Source: Epiperipatus broadwayi (taxonomy: Eukaryota > Onychophora > Udeonychophora > Euonychophora > Peripatidae). Taken from it: a stretch of DNA of 64,000 nt. The notes below the pieces were generated by a model. The model did no database searches. It was not told the DNA's origin and worked only from the letters and a program-made list of their open reading frames with translations. The position numbers and the translations under genes were made by a program. The stretch spans positions 10,049,279 through 10,113,278 of the forward strand of contig JAQFVV010012418.1 in assembly GCA_028023455.1 (NCBI GenBank). Direction: 5' to 3'. The first letter of the stretch is position 1; each line of letters begins with the position of its first letter. This document shows, piece by piece, positions 1-10,869 of the stretch.

Positions 1-1348
1 GAACGTAGGTGCGCATTTTTGAATTTCTTAGAATGGCATGGTTAATTTAAATGTTGGAATTTGGAAGACTGGAAGCACGGAAAACATTACAGATCAGCGG
101 TACGAAAAATTTAAATTGGCAGAACAGGGATCAGCTTCTTGGACTTAGCCCATCATTATTGCAGTTTACCGGGCAACTTCTTAATAACGGTTGAAGTGAT
201 TTCTCTGGAACAACTACTTTGCTGTAGCTTGAGATGATCTAAGCACAGCCAAGTCAAAAGTTAGAGTGTCTATATTATATTTAAGATGGCTACGGTTGAC
301 CTTTCTGCCTAGTTTTTGTTCATAACTCTGCCTCCTTTGATTTTCTGGCCTCCAGCAATATCTAATTTTTGACTATACAATAGCCTTTGCCTTTCTTGAT
401 AAGAGTTCTACGTTCGGTTTTCATTTATTTTTAAATTTAATACATGATTCTAAATTGACAAAACAATTACATCGGAATTCGTGAATACAAAAATATAAAT
501 TCATTATCTTAATTTATCAAAGTACAAATTAATTATTCTATACATTTTGTACAAGTAAGATTTTGATTAAAAATACTGATCAAAGGAATGTGACTTTTGA
601 TCAGCATTTTTAAATGACTTTGTATAATTTGCAAAATTAAAATTTAAAGAAAATATACACGCAATTGAAACTTTTAAATTGAGCTAATATAAATCCACAA
701 ACCACACACACACGAATATTATTTATCATGATTTGTGACATTTATACTCATACTCTTTACATTAAATTCTTTTTAAACAAACACAAAATAAATAACTTAA
801 AATTTATGTGGCTTGGAATAGAAAAGGTCTCATTGCGGGTAAATAGTGGTTTAGAATTACCGTTCTTAAATGACAACCATGAAACTAAGATCGATTCTTC
901 GATCTGTCTGTTTCAATATGGTTATTAGATATTTGCTTTTCTTCACAAAGACTGATAAAATTTTTTTTCAGAGATGCCTCAATTTCCTACCTTTGATTAA
1001 TTTGCTAAAAAAGTCTGCAAATGCAGTCTTTCTGACATAGCCTTCACTCTTTCTGCTACAAAGTATTAGAGTAAAACGTGAAATCATGATAAGTGCATAT
1101 CTTATTATTTGATATTATCACTTGCCTTGAGTATGTTTTTCATATTAAATCTATAGACAAAGATGCTAAAGTGCAAGCATAAACATTATAAATTTTTTAA
1201 TAATTTATTACAGAGATGAAAGACTTCACGAAATTCTATACTTGGTTTCGAATCTTGACAGAAAGAAAATTCTTAAAAAAAATAAATTAGTCTGTGATAT
1301 GTATGTGTATGTTTAAATGCACATACCTATATAAGAACTTAATGAAAA
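1..1348. other. Non-coding flank, no gene seen
   Basis: The first ~420 bases are less AT-rich than the rest and the remainder is plain AT-rich DNA. The short open frames here lack recognisable motifs and look like chance. An 8-base motif at 1-8 recurs inverted at about 410-417, which could be the ends of a small repeat cut by the window edge, but this is too short to call. Confidence 0.4.
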
Positions 1349-1969
1349 TGTTGGGTTTGGTCTGGATTACAGACCCAACCTACAGAAAACAATACTAGCA
1401 CCAGTATTATAATTAATATAATATTTATTATATTTATATATCTAATACAGAATAATATAGTTTTACTGTGGACTCTTAGATTTGAGTTTTAACAATCTAC
1501 CACTTTCAGCTACATCTGATAGCTTGCTTCATTGGTAGAGAGAATGACTCTTCCAGCTATACAAGACAGCTTGCCTCAAGTGAGCAGTAGTCTTAGCAGC
1601 ATCCAGTCCTTATGTGAACTTGCCTAATTGTGCAGACAAATAGCATATTGCTATTGTAAGAATGTTTACTGCTGTTTAAGTTAGTAGGGATTCTCCTGTT
1701 GAATGTGTACCATCTTTGTAGGTTTGACAAAAATTCTCTCCCATCCTCTGCTCTTTCCTCCAAAAGACTGACTATTTATATACAGATCCCTGACCTCACT
1801 GGAGCACTCAGATTCAGTGATAATCATTGTTTGTTGGCCTGTACTAATCATTGGCTATGTGTTAAACTGTATATCAGCCTATTGGCCAACAGCAAACAAA
1901 TGCTTAATCCGATCAGATAGAGAAGGAATCTGGAAAAGTCCACTTCTGAAGGAAAGGAAAACTATAACA
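1349..1969 (-). repeat. E1 3' LTR
   Basis: This is the left copy of the E1 long terminal repeat. It begins tgttgggtttgg and ends ctataaca in plus orientation. It matches 6334-6914 along its length, including the region with repeated agcagtagtcttagcagcat. In the element's sense it is the 3' LTR. The bases just upstream in sense are a G-rich run (AGGGGG), a weak polypurine tract. Confidence 0.9.
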
Positions 1970-2551
1970 CCCCCTGGCTAAGTATTAGCCCTAGAGAACA
2001 TAGCCAAGCAGGTGTGCTGGAGGATGGCTAATCTGCTTCAATGGTTGTTCTGGTTTGCTGCCCTTTTTGGTTTGTTGATCATTGTAATCCTTGCTCTGGA
2101 GATTCATTCATCATGGCTGCATCTGTATAATACAATCTAAATTGATTCCTCCTTCCTTGTAATTCTTGTCCTGGAGATTCAATCAGCATGGCTGCATCTG
2201 TATAATACAATGTAAATTGATTCTAAAGGCAATGATGTTGACATCCATTTGCTGTTTTGATTACTACAGTGTGGAGTCCTTTCCAATGAATTATGACCAC
2301 TGGGATCAATTTAGTGGATCAACTATAAATTCTGTATATGACATTATTCCCTATTTGCAATTTGATATTGTCCTTTTCTAGTTTTCCCTCATTTGTATCA
2401 GGTTTCAGAGCTGATAAGTTAGTTCACATAGGTTTATTAAGAAGTAGTTTAGCTGGAGTTTTTCCCATTGCTGTACTTGAGGTAGAGTGCTGTGATAACA
2501 ACATTCTGACAGTATGGGTGTTCCAGATTCCTGTGTTCATCTTTGTGAGCA

Positions 2552-5066
2552 TTAAGTCTCTAGAACCAATCTCTCAGCTTGGCCATTGCTTTCCAGGTGA
2601 AATGGTGGGCTGAAAACTAGCTCAAGGCTATTATTGGCACAAAAGTTTTTAAATGCCAGTGCAGTAAATGCTGTGCCATTATCTGAGACTATAATTTTTG
2701 GAAGGCCATGGATAGAAAATAATCTCCTAAGCACTTCTATTGTTGCAGTGCTCTGGAGCTCCAGCCACTTAAAATATGAATCAACTACTTAATTTCCCTT
2801 TCCATGGGTCACCATGATTCACATGGAGTCTAGACTAGGGGCTTTCAGGTTTAGGCCAGTGAACTGTTTATTTTTTATGGCATGTTCTGATTCATTTTGC
2901 AATGCCAGAAGTGGTGGACTTTAGACTTAATATTCCATGTCCAAAGTTGGCCACCCTACATGATTATCTTGCTAGCATCTTCATTCAGATTATCCCTGGA
3001 TGCTCATTATGTAACAGGTTGAGCAATTGGAATAATACATCTGAAAAAATTACTACTCTGGATCCCCAGATTTTACAGCCATTTTCAATTGAGTGTTTCA
3101 GCCTTCATATCCAGTAAGTTGGATGAAATTTCTCTGGATTCTTATTTGGCCAACAACTTTTAGGAACTCAAGGTCGTTTGTGGTCCACTTGCCACTGATT
3201 TACAGTTCAGTGGTGTATTTTTCCCCAAATCAATCATGTTTATTGACTGACTTGCTGTAGTTAGCTTGTCTGCAGTCTCTGCAGGCAAACAACTTAATGC
3301 ACCATACATGGTAATATGTTTTCCCTCAATGAATTGTAGAGTAAAATTATATCCTGATAAAAATTGAACCACCTCAGCATTTGTAGTAAGGCATAGTGAG
3401 GGATTTCTTTGTCAGCTGCAAAGATGTCCAATAAGATCTATGCTTTTTTGTAGTATAAATGATTTATCATAAAGATAGTAAAGAAATTTTTTTAATGCAA
3501 TTGATCAAAGCCAGAGCCTCTTTATCAATCTGGGCATAATTTTTCTCAGCCCCAAAGAGACATTTTGATGTAAAGGCAATAGGGCAGTGTGATCCATCAT
3601 CATTATTATGGGACAACACTGCCCTGATTCCTACTGGTGATGCATCACATACCGGTTCCAGCATCTTTTCCAGGTCAAAGTGTGCCAACACCACTATATC
3701 AGATATTAGATTTTTTATTTTTTAAAGACATTATCATGATTACTATTCCACTTCCAGGCCATAAAGCAGTTCAGCTGCCTCAGTTATATGGTATAAAAAC
3801 CTTTCATGTAATTTACAAGTACCAAGAAAGGCTGTAATTCTTTTTTGTTATTTGGTGTTTTGGATATTTTAAATGTCATAACTTTCTTTTGAGTAGAATG
3901 AATGCCACTTGCACCTATCCTAAATCCTAGAAACTCAAGTTCTTTGGCTTTGAATTTGTATTTATTCAAATTTATTCTTATACCTAATGCTTTGAACTTG
4001 TCAAGGAGTATAGCTGAGGTTACCAATATACTAAAAGGTAACTGGTTCATCTTAAATAAGCCTTTATGAGTTATTATTGACAATTCTCTAGCTGCCTGAT
4101 CATCAACTGGTAGCTGCAAGTATGCATGTTTCAAGTCAATTTTAGTAAAACCCACTTGACAGTGTGGATAGGATTTGCTTAACTGATGATGGTGGATAAT
4201 GATCTGATGCTAGCACATTGTTAATCATGCATTGATATTCCCCACTTACCCACACATCACCATTTTCTTTGATAATTGAAACTAATGGGGTGGCCTATTC
4301 TAAGTATGATATGGGCTCTATTACCCCATCTGCCACTCACCTTTCAAGCTCCGACTCAACGTTAGCTCTTAAGGCCAGTGACAATGATATGTACTGACAA
4401 CTGATCAGTTTTATTTCTTTATTCAGTAGTAAGTGAATTGATTATCCTAAATACAGACTAGAACTTTCTTGAAAATTTCAGAATAATCACTCTTTAATTC
4501 ATTTACCATTGTGACTTGGTTGACATTTGTCGCTGCAAATCCTATGTGACCGAACCAGTCTCAGCCTAATAACTTACTACAATCACCAGATGTCATAACC
4601 TGTGGTAGATATGTAGTTTTATTAGACTCTATCACCTTAACTCTTGTATGATTCCAAGAGTTTTATTTTCTTGCCCTGATAGTCTGTGATAGTCTGTGAT
4701 AGCCTTACTACTACGATTCAGCCTATACTTGTTATTTTTATTAATGATAGCCCAGGTCTTTTTTGACACAATAGACACTGCTGACTCTGTATCCAGCTCC
4801 ATTGTGACTGGCATATTATTAATGAAGATCTTGTGTTTAAGTACCAGTTCACTGCTCTTAATATTGTTTATAGAGGCAACTTGTTTCTTTTCATGTTTCA
4901 GAATGGGTTTTTCAATTTTCATATCGGCTACTTGTCTTTTCATCTTTGGACAAGCAGCTCTTATATGCCTGATTTGCTTGCAAAATAAACACACAGTGTA
5001 GCAGTATGGACACTCTTTTTGTGTGTACATTGTTTCACTACACATATAACAATACTTATCACTCAT
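2552..5066 (-). pseudogene. E1 nucleocapsid-pol relic: zinc knuckle, protease, RT, RNase H, integrase
   Basis: Minus-strand coding homology is spread over several frames. 5066-4632 encodes a CCHC knuckle (C-x2-C-x4-H-x4-C, CLFCKQIRHIRAAC) and an aspartic protease in which the active-site DTG has become DTE (MELDTESAVS). About 4330-3784 encodes reverse transcriptase with VSGEYQCMINN and FTKIDLKHAYLQLPV. An internal deletion joins the LPFS motif directly to the C-terminal RT part, so the YxDD catalytic box is missing. 3694-3160 encodes RNase H (PVCDASPVGIRAVLS, then the YNFTLQFIEGKH end). About 2800-2552 encodes the integrase core with SDNGTAF and SNGQAER. Frameshifts, a deleted RT active site and a mutated protease make this a pseudogene. 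Confidence 0.9.
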
Positions 5067-5179
5067 TTTTGCTGTTGAACTAACTGAATATTTGATTGAC
5101 TCGGTCTTTTGTTCAATTTTTTAATGGTAAAATTTATTTTTTGTTAATGGCCTCACTTGATACATTATAGATTTTGCCA

Positions 5180-5641
5180 ACATGGCATGAGCTACACCTA
5201 TTTCAAAGTCTATATCTGGCATCATTAATAATTGGAGTCTTAAATTATGATCATTTATACCACAAATGAAATGATCATAGAGTGCTTCATTTAAGATCTC
5301 TTTGAAATCTCACATAGTGCCAACGTTCAAATTCATGTTGCACACTCTCTTGCCTTTTCACCCTCCACTTGGATGCAGAGATTGAAATAATACCTTGCAT
5401 TATTGTTAGTGGTTTTGTGAATTATTTTGTGGAAATCATCAATGTCTTCTAAAAATTGAAGTCAGATGGTGTTTCTGACCCATCTTGAGGCCCAATTATT
5501 GTCATCAGTGTGGCTAATTTTATTTCAGCATTCTTAATCTGATCAGCCTGCATATAAAAAAATTAGTCACTCTTTGTTGCTTGACCAGTTCTCAGGGCAG
5601 CTTGGGTCAAAAGCTTCCATCAATCCAATTATATTAGCCAT
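5180..5641 (-). pseudogene. E1 gag relic
   Basis: Reading the minus strand from an ATG at 5641 gives MANIIGLMEAFDPS followed by ENWSS, matching the N-terminal region of K02A2.6-type gag. Further on, in shifted frames, KLATLMTIIGPQ, ALYDHFICGIND and LLMMPDIDFEIGVAHAM line up with the capsid region of the same family. Several stops and frameshifts interrupt it. It lies upstream in sense of the zinc knuckle at 5066, as expected. The family assignment is from remembered motif patterns, not from a search. Confidence 0.75.
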
Positions 5642-6333
5642 TCTTTATTTTTCTCTGGTATAACATGAGAAAAGTACAAATTTTCTATTTACTGTGAGTT
5701 ACCACTTGATACTGTTAGTTTGATAGAACTTTTACTCCACTAGGGTGAGCTTCTGCCTTTTTTAGAATGACCAGTTTTGATTGGTTTATGAACCACCAAT
5801 CACATTTGCAGTAATTTCTTTAACCATCTTGGGGAAAAATCTTTTTCACAATATGCTGAATCTGTTTATTATTTGGATTGCAATGAGATATTTAATTAAC
5901 CCTGTAAGGAAATACAACAACTGCCTATAATTGTATATTCATGTACTTTATTTTCCCAGCTGTGGGGGAAAATATTTTAATCTATCTGGATTGAGCTTTT
6001 TTTTTGTTTTCACAAATATTAACCAATGTCTCTGTACACTTGTGTATTTTTTTTGCTATTTTTCCAGAAGTGGGGTAAAATATGACTTTGTGTGATTGTT
6101 TCAAACTCTATTAACTTTGGTAGTCATTTATATTTTTCAATCATGGAGAAAAGGTTTTTTAGTCATACTGTGCCAGCATCTGTTGACTTGGGTAGTATTT
6201 ATGTGTGATTTAACAAATCACTGATTCATAAAGTTAAATAAGTGTCTATACAAGTGCACACTTGTGTGTTTACACTCTTATTTTTTTCCAGTGATGGGGG
6301 GAAATAAATTCTTTTGTTGACTGCATAAAAATC
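5642..6333 (-). other. E1 5' leader with repeated G-rich motif
   Basis: This is the untranslated leader between the E1 5' LTR and gag. A motif of the form (t)cca-gnngtggggnaaa recurs at about 5953, 6064 and 6287, with weaker versions near 5829 and 6142, suggesting degenerate tandem units of roughly 110-220 bp. I see no convincing TGG-type primer-binding site directly after the LTR edge at 6334. Confidence 0.4.
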
Positions 6334-6914
6334 TGTTGTGCTTGGTCTGGATTGTAGACCCAACCTACAGAAAACAGTACTAACACTAGTATTATAATTA
6401 ATATAATATTTATTATATTTACATATATATCTAGTACAGAATAATATAGTTCTACTATGGATCCTTTGATCTGAGTCTTAGCAATCTATTGCTTCCAGCT
6501 ACATCTGATAACTTGCCTCACAGACAGGGAGAATGACTCTTCTGGCTGTACCAATAGTGTGCCTCGAGTCAGCAGTAGTCTTAGCAGCATCTGGTCTTAT
6601 GTGAAATTGCCTAGCTGCATGGAAAAATAGCATATTATTTTCATAAGAATGCTTATTGCCATTTAAGTTATCAGGACTTTTCCTGGAGAATACATAGCAT
6701 CTTTGTAGGTTGACAGATATTCTCTGCTCTTTACTCCAAAAGACTTGACTATTTGGTGTCAGATTCATTACCTCACTGGAGCATTCAATTCAGCAATCAT
6801 TGGCTATGTTCTTAGCTGTACATCAGCCTATTGGCCAGCAGAACAATGCTTAATCTGATCAGATAAAGAAGGAATCTGGAAAAATCTACTTCTAAGGGAA
6901 AGGAAACTATAACA
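6334..6914 (-). repeat. E1 5' LTR
   Basis: This is the right copy of the E1 LTR, 581 bp. It starts tgttgtgcttgg and ends ctataaca in plus orientation, pairing with 1349-1969. The length difference comes from several internal deletions. In the element's sense this is the 5' LTR. Confidence 0.9.
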
Positions 6915-8103
6915 GAGAAAATCTAATAAGTTTAAATGAATTAAATAATTTTAAAAGACTGATTCTTTTAAAATAGTAAATAAAAGACTTATAACTTTTA
7001 AGATTAGAAAAAGAATTTTTTCTAAAAATTAATACCAGTTTAATTAATGAGAGTAGAATAAAAATGACAAACTATAAAAATAACTCATTAATTAAAGTCA
7101 GAAAGATAATAATATAAATTCTTTTATGGAAATTAAAATGAAGAATCACCTGAGTGGATGGATGGGAGTATAAGCCAATCAGCTGCAGGAACTAAAACAA
7201 TGAAGGGCCCAGTATGAATTTGATGAAGAAGATTACACTTGATTCTTGGAGCTTCACCTATGCAAACTGACATATATATTGGAGCTGATTGTCTACCATA
7301 GTACAGTGACTTTAAGTGTGGAGAGTTGAACTCCAAATGTGGGAACCCAGCCAGGATTCTTACAGGTTGTATTGATCTACATTATTATTTATGTATGCCT
7401 TTGGGCCTTATTATGTAAAATAATCATATGTATAAATTATCTAAATATTAACTGTTCAATAGTAATTTGTACTCATGGGAAATGCACTCTTAAATCAACT
7501 AGACATAGCAATTGGTGCAATTGAGATTTTGCTAATAAAAAACATCAGATAGCAATTGGTGCAATTGAGATTTTGCTAATAAAAAACATCAGACCAAAGT
7601 TGATAATTTAATGATTTATAATTTCAGATGCTAAGTAGATTAGCGCTAAAAAATAAAAATACTTTTCTTCATACACTCAAAGTCAACAAAAAAATTTGAA
7701 AAGAACAATGGAATAAAATAAAAAAACACAAATAATTATTTTCTTGTGTGTAATTGTAAAAGCAATCTTTGTGACAAGTATTAATAAGTAAAAGAAGACA
7801 TTTAATCAGAATTTAAACAATGAACAATGTTCTGCTTTTAATGTCTATAAATATTTTTTACATTATGCAAAATTACATGAAGCATATAAAGCGGTTATGT
7901 TAATCCAGATTTTTCAATCTTATAGTTTTTTACTTCACATCATTTCAACAATTTTATTAAACTATGTTACATATGGTCTCCTTTTTTTACATCTTTTATA
8001 TATTTTTGGAACTTAAATAAAATCTTAAGCTGTCCATTTATTATCAGTTATAATAATATCCAGTGTATTTCTATTCAAGTCTAAATTATTTTCAATTTCT
8101 TTA
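6915..8103. other. Non-coding AT-rich gap between E1 and the foldback repeat
   Basis: No coding homology is seen on either strand. The only structure noted is a perfect 44-bp tandem duplication at 7506-7593. Confidence 0.5.
7506..7593. repeat. Perfect 44-bp tandem duplication
   Basis: Two identical, directly adjacent 44-bp units (7506-7549 and 7550-7593) begin tagcaattggtgcaattgag. Identity is complete, so the duplication is recent. Confidence 0.95.
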
Positions 8104-8192
8104 CAGTTATCCATTCCACCTTATACAACCAATACACATGACCACATACATGTGAAAAATATTAATAATCTTCAATATATATATATATATAT
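8104..8192. repeat. Foldback repeat, left arm part 1 (interrupted by E2)
   Basis: The sequence containing acacatgaccacatacatgt and taataatc matches the start of the 55925-57197 repeat family. It continues, after the E2 insertion, at 18799. It ends in the (TA)n tract in which E2 is inserted. Confidence 0.75.
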
Positions 8193-10329
8193 TATAACGG
8201 GACAGACTATTTGATAGCCTTAGTTGAGGCACCAAATATAACGGAACGGCATTTAATCATCCCAGTTGATGTATTAAATGTAATATAATCAATTATATTT
8301 AATGTTTAGAAATCATTAACTTAATGCTTCACAGTTAGGTTCGCCAAATATAACAGAATGGATTATATTTAAAATCTAAGTTGGTCTTGTTAAATATAAA
8401 GAGATGATTAAATTCCTTAGAAAGAGGATACGCATTTCACTACAATCGGACTTTGGGTCTTCAAGTAGAATGCTAGAAATGAATCGATGAAATACTAAAT
8501 CCATGATTATATATATCTTTATTATGCTAGCTCAATAATCTTTAAATAAGTTTAAATACAATTTAGACCAGGTCATCCATCTTTCATCCCTCTTTCAGTC
8601 ACCATTATGCCACGATATTCAAACTCACGGAGAATTTGCAATTAGCTCTTTTCAGGAATAATTTCAAAACAAGTTATTTCATATGCCTTTATATAAGCAT
8701 TAATTATAACTATTATTCATATGATATTTATAATACTAGCATATATATAATATAATTCAATAATGATTAGACAAAGAGATCACGTTAACAAATCAATATT
8801 TAATAAACAATAAAAAATATAATAGAATAGATAATAAAATATTAATAAATAAATACGGATGAATTTTATCATTTTAAAAGAATATTAATAAATGATATTT
8901 TTTATTTAATACCCTATGATAAAACTCAATACTATAATAAACTTTCAAAAATTAAAGAAAATAGCTTAAATTAACAGATATATAAAAACAATATCTGGGT
9001 TCAAAAATTAATAATTTATGTAACTTATTAATTTATTTATCGTTCTTATTTATATGCTTCACAATTACCCATATATAAGTATTATTTACCATTGTATAAC
9101 TTATATATTATATGTATTTTTAATAAATAAAAATACATTAAACGTTTACAATATTACGTAGTAAACACAATATAATCCTGTTTAAGATATCTGTCAAATA
9201 ATAACTATTTTTTATATCCCTCATCTAATTTGATGAATTATGTTAAGCTTTCAATTAATTATATTTAATAATAAATATAATTTTCCTTTTAAGATATATA
9301 TGATGCGATGCCAAATTTGAAATAAAGATAATAATAATAATAATAAACATATTAAAATAATATAAGCATTATTATAATATATATAAATAAATAATAAAGG
9401 AAACTTATTTATAAGAGAGTTGAGAGTAGATATTGAAGTCTATAGTTCATCATCCCAATGAAGATCTCTTACGAAGCACATCACCAATCCATTGGTACAA
9501 TGATGATTCCATTTATCCTTAAACGATAAACTGTTAATAACATCCAATGACCGGATTAATGTGAAATAAAATAAATATTCTTCGAATGTAGATGTTCTTA
9601 ATCTTCATTTCTCTATTATCACTAGACGTTCTATATATTCAATATTTCAAAATATTTTAAAATAGCATGCAAGGTTGGTTTCGAAACCTTTACGATATAA
9701 AGCTGTTTTACTCAAAACACATTGTTTTATCCTATATATATATATAATTATCTTAAATTTATATATATCCGAAGAATCACGGAAGTATTAAAACAACGTA
9801 GTTTCCAAAAAACTTAAACAGACGTTCTTTTCTTTTATATTGCTATTCCTTTAAGATTGAGTAGAAAATTAAATATATTTTCCTTGCAGACTTTTAATCC
9901 ACAAATTATTTTAATTTGGAAAAGTTAATATTTAAATTCCAATCGTTAAATAGTAGTATTGATAAAAGAAAAATGCTATTTTTAAAGAGAAAAGATTTTC
10001 TTTTTCTTTCGTTTTTTTATATCAAGAGAACGAACGAATCTGCTCGTGTGTTATATACAAGTTCATGCTTAACTCAACTATCAATTGTTCCACTGACATT
10101 AAGATTTAATAATAAAATAAAAAAAATATATAAGTATTTATTCTTAACTTCAAATCTGGCATTTTACTCAAAAGCTTAAGGTATGTATTATTTAAAACTT
10201 AAATGTATATATAAATAGTACATATATGTTACATAATAAAATAGTCAAATAAAAATTTATATTTATAAATAATTTCACAAGAGATAAAACACGTTAGACC
10301 AATAATAATAACTGTAAGTTACTATTATA
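8193..10329 (-). repeat. E2 3' LTR (2137 bp)
   Basis: Starts tataacggg and ends ttactattata in plus orientation. It aligns with 16653-18798 at a constant offset of 8460 until the TA run near 9735. A plus-strand open frame inside it (9918-10179) starts at TTG, is antisense to the element and is not supported as a gene. Confidence 0.96.
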
Positions 10330-10344
10330 TTTCCCCTTCCCTTC
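10330..10344 (-). promoter_or_regulatory. E2 polypurine tract
   Basis: In sense the sequence is GAAGGGAAGGGGAAA, abutting the first base of the 3' LTR (TATAATAG). This is the expected position and composition of the plus-strand primer, and it fixes the LTR edge. Confidence 0.85.
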
Positions 10345-10869
10345 GGAAATTTAAAATTTTAATTTAAGTTAAAATTTTAAACACTTACAACTATTTTAGT
10401 ATATTCTTATAGTTTAATTGCATTTATAGTTGGATTTTATGAAGGGTTGAATTTTTTTTTTTTTTAACTGTTATATCTTCCTAATACTTGGGCTATTTTA
10501 TTCTTGTGATAATGATCAAAAATAAAAAAATTAAGGACTTTGATGGGTTAATATTTTTTTTTTTATAAAAAAAAAAAAAAATGTGTTTCCTTCTTGGACC
10601 ACAAATATATTTACTAGCCTTATTCCTGCTTCTTTAAGACTTATGGATTTGAAAAGGACTAAATAAATACTAGAGTATCCTTTTATAAATATGAATTGAC
10701 TCTATGGTTTTAATTATTTTAAGGCATTAAAGAATACCCTCACCAAAGCTAATGTTTTTAACTATACTTCTCTTTACATTGATCACTATTATTATTATTT
10801 TTTATACAACCGTATGGTTTACACTGCCCAATTCTTATCTTGGTCTTCACCTCATTTCTTTATAAAACA
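10345..10869 (-). other. E2 3' untranslated region, no env
   Basis: About 525 bp lie between the pol stop and the polypurine tract. They are AT-rich with homopolymer runs (T12 and A13 near 10450-10580). No long frame, signal peptide or membrane segment is visible, so E2 carries no envelope-like gene here. Confidence 0.7.

Larger units (their letters stand above)
1349..6914 (-). mobile_element. Old Ty3/gypsy LTR retrotransposon E1 (K02A2.6-like), decayed
   Basis: Two direct repeats of 621 and 581 bp bound a 4.36 kb interior whose minus strand carries broken gag, zinc knuckle, protease, reverse transcriptase, RNase H and integrase in the usual Ty3/gypsy order. The ends are TG...CA with short inverted TGTT/AACA termini. 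Flanking 5-mers (gaaaa on the left, gagaa on the right) differ by one base and may be a decayed target duplication. The two LTRs differ by many substitutions and indels and every coding domain is disrupted, so the copy is old and dead. Assignment to the K02A2.6-like group rests on the gag and integrase style and is inferred. Confidence 0.9.

Noticed and set aside
9918-10179. Plus-strand frame repeated in both E2 LTRs (also 18384-18648)
   Set aside because: Starts at TTG, is antisense to the element, has no motif, and its repetition is explained by LTR duplication.
10345-10869. Possible envelope gene downstream of E2 pol
   Set aside because: No frame of useful length, no signal peptide or membrane segment, and only 525 bp available.
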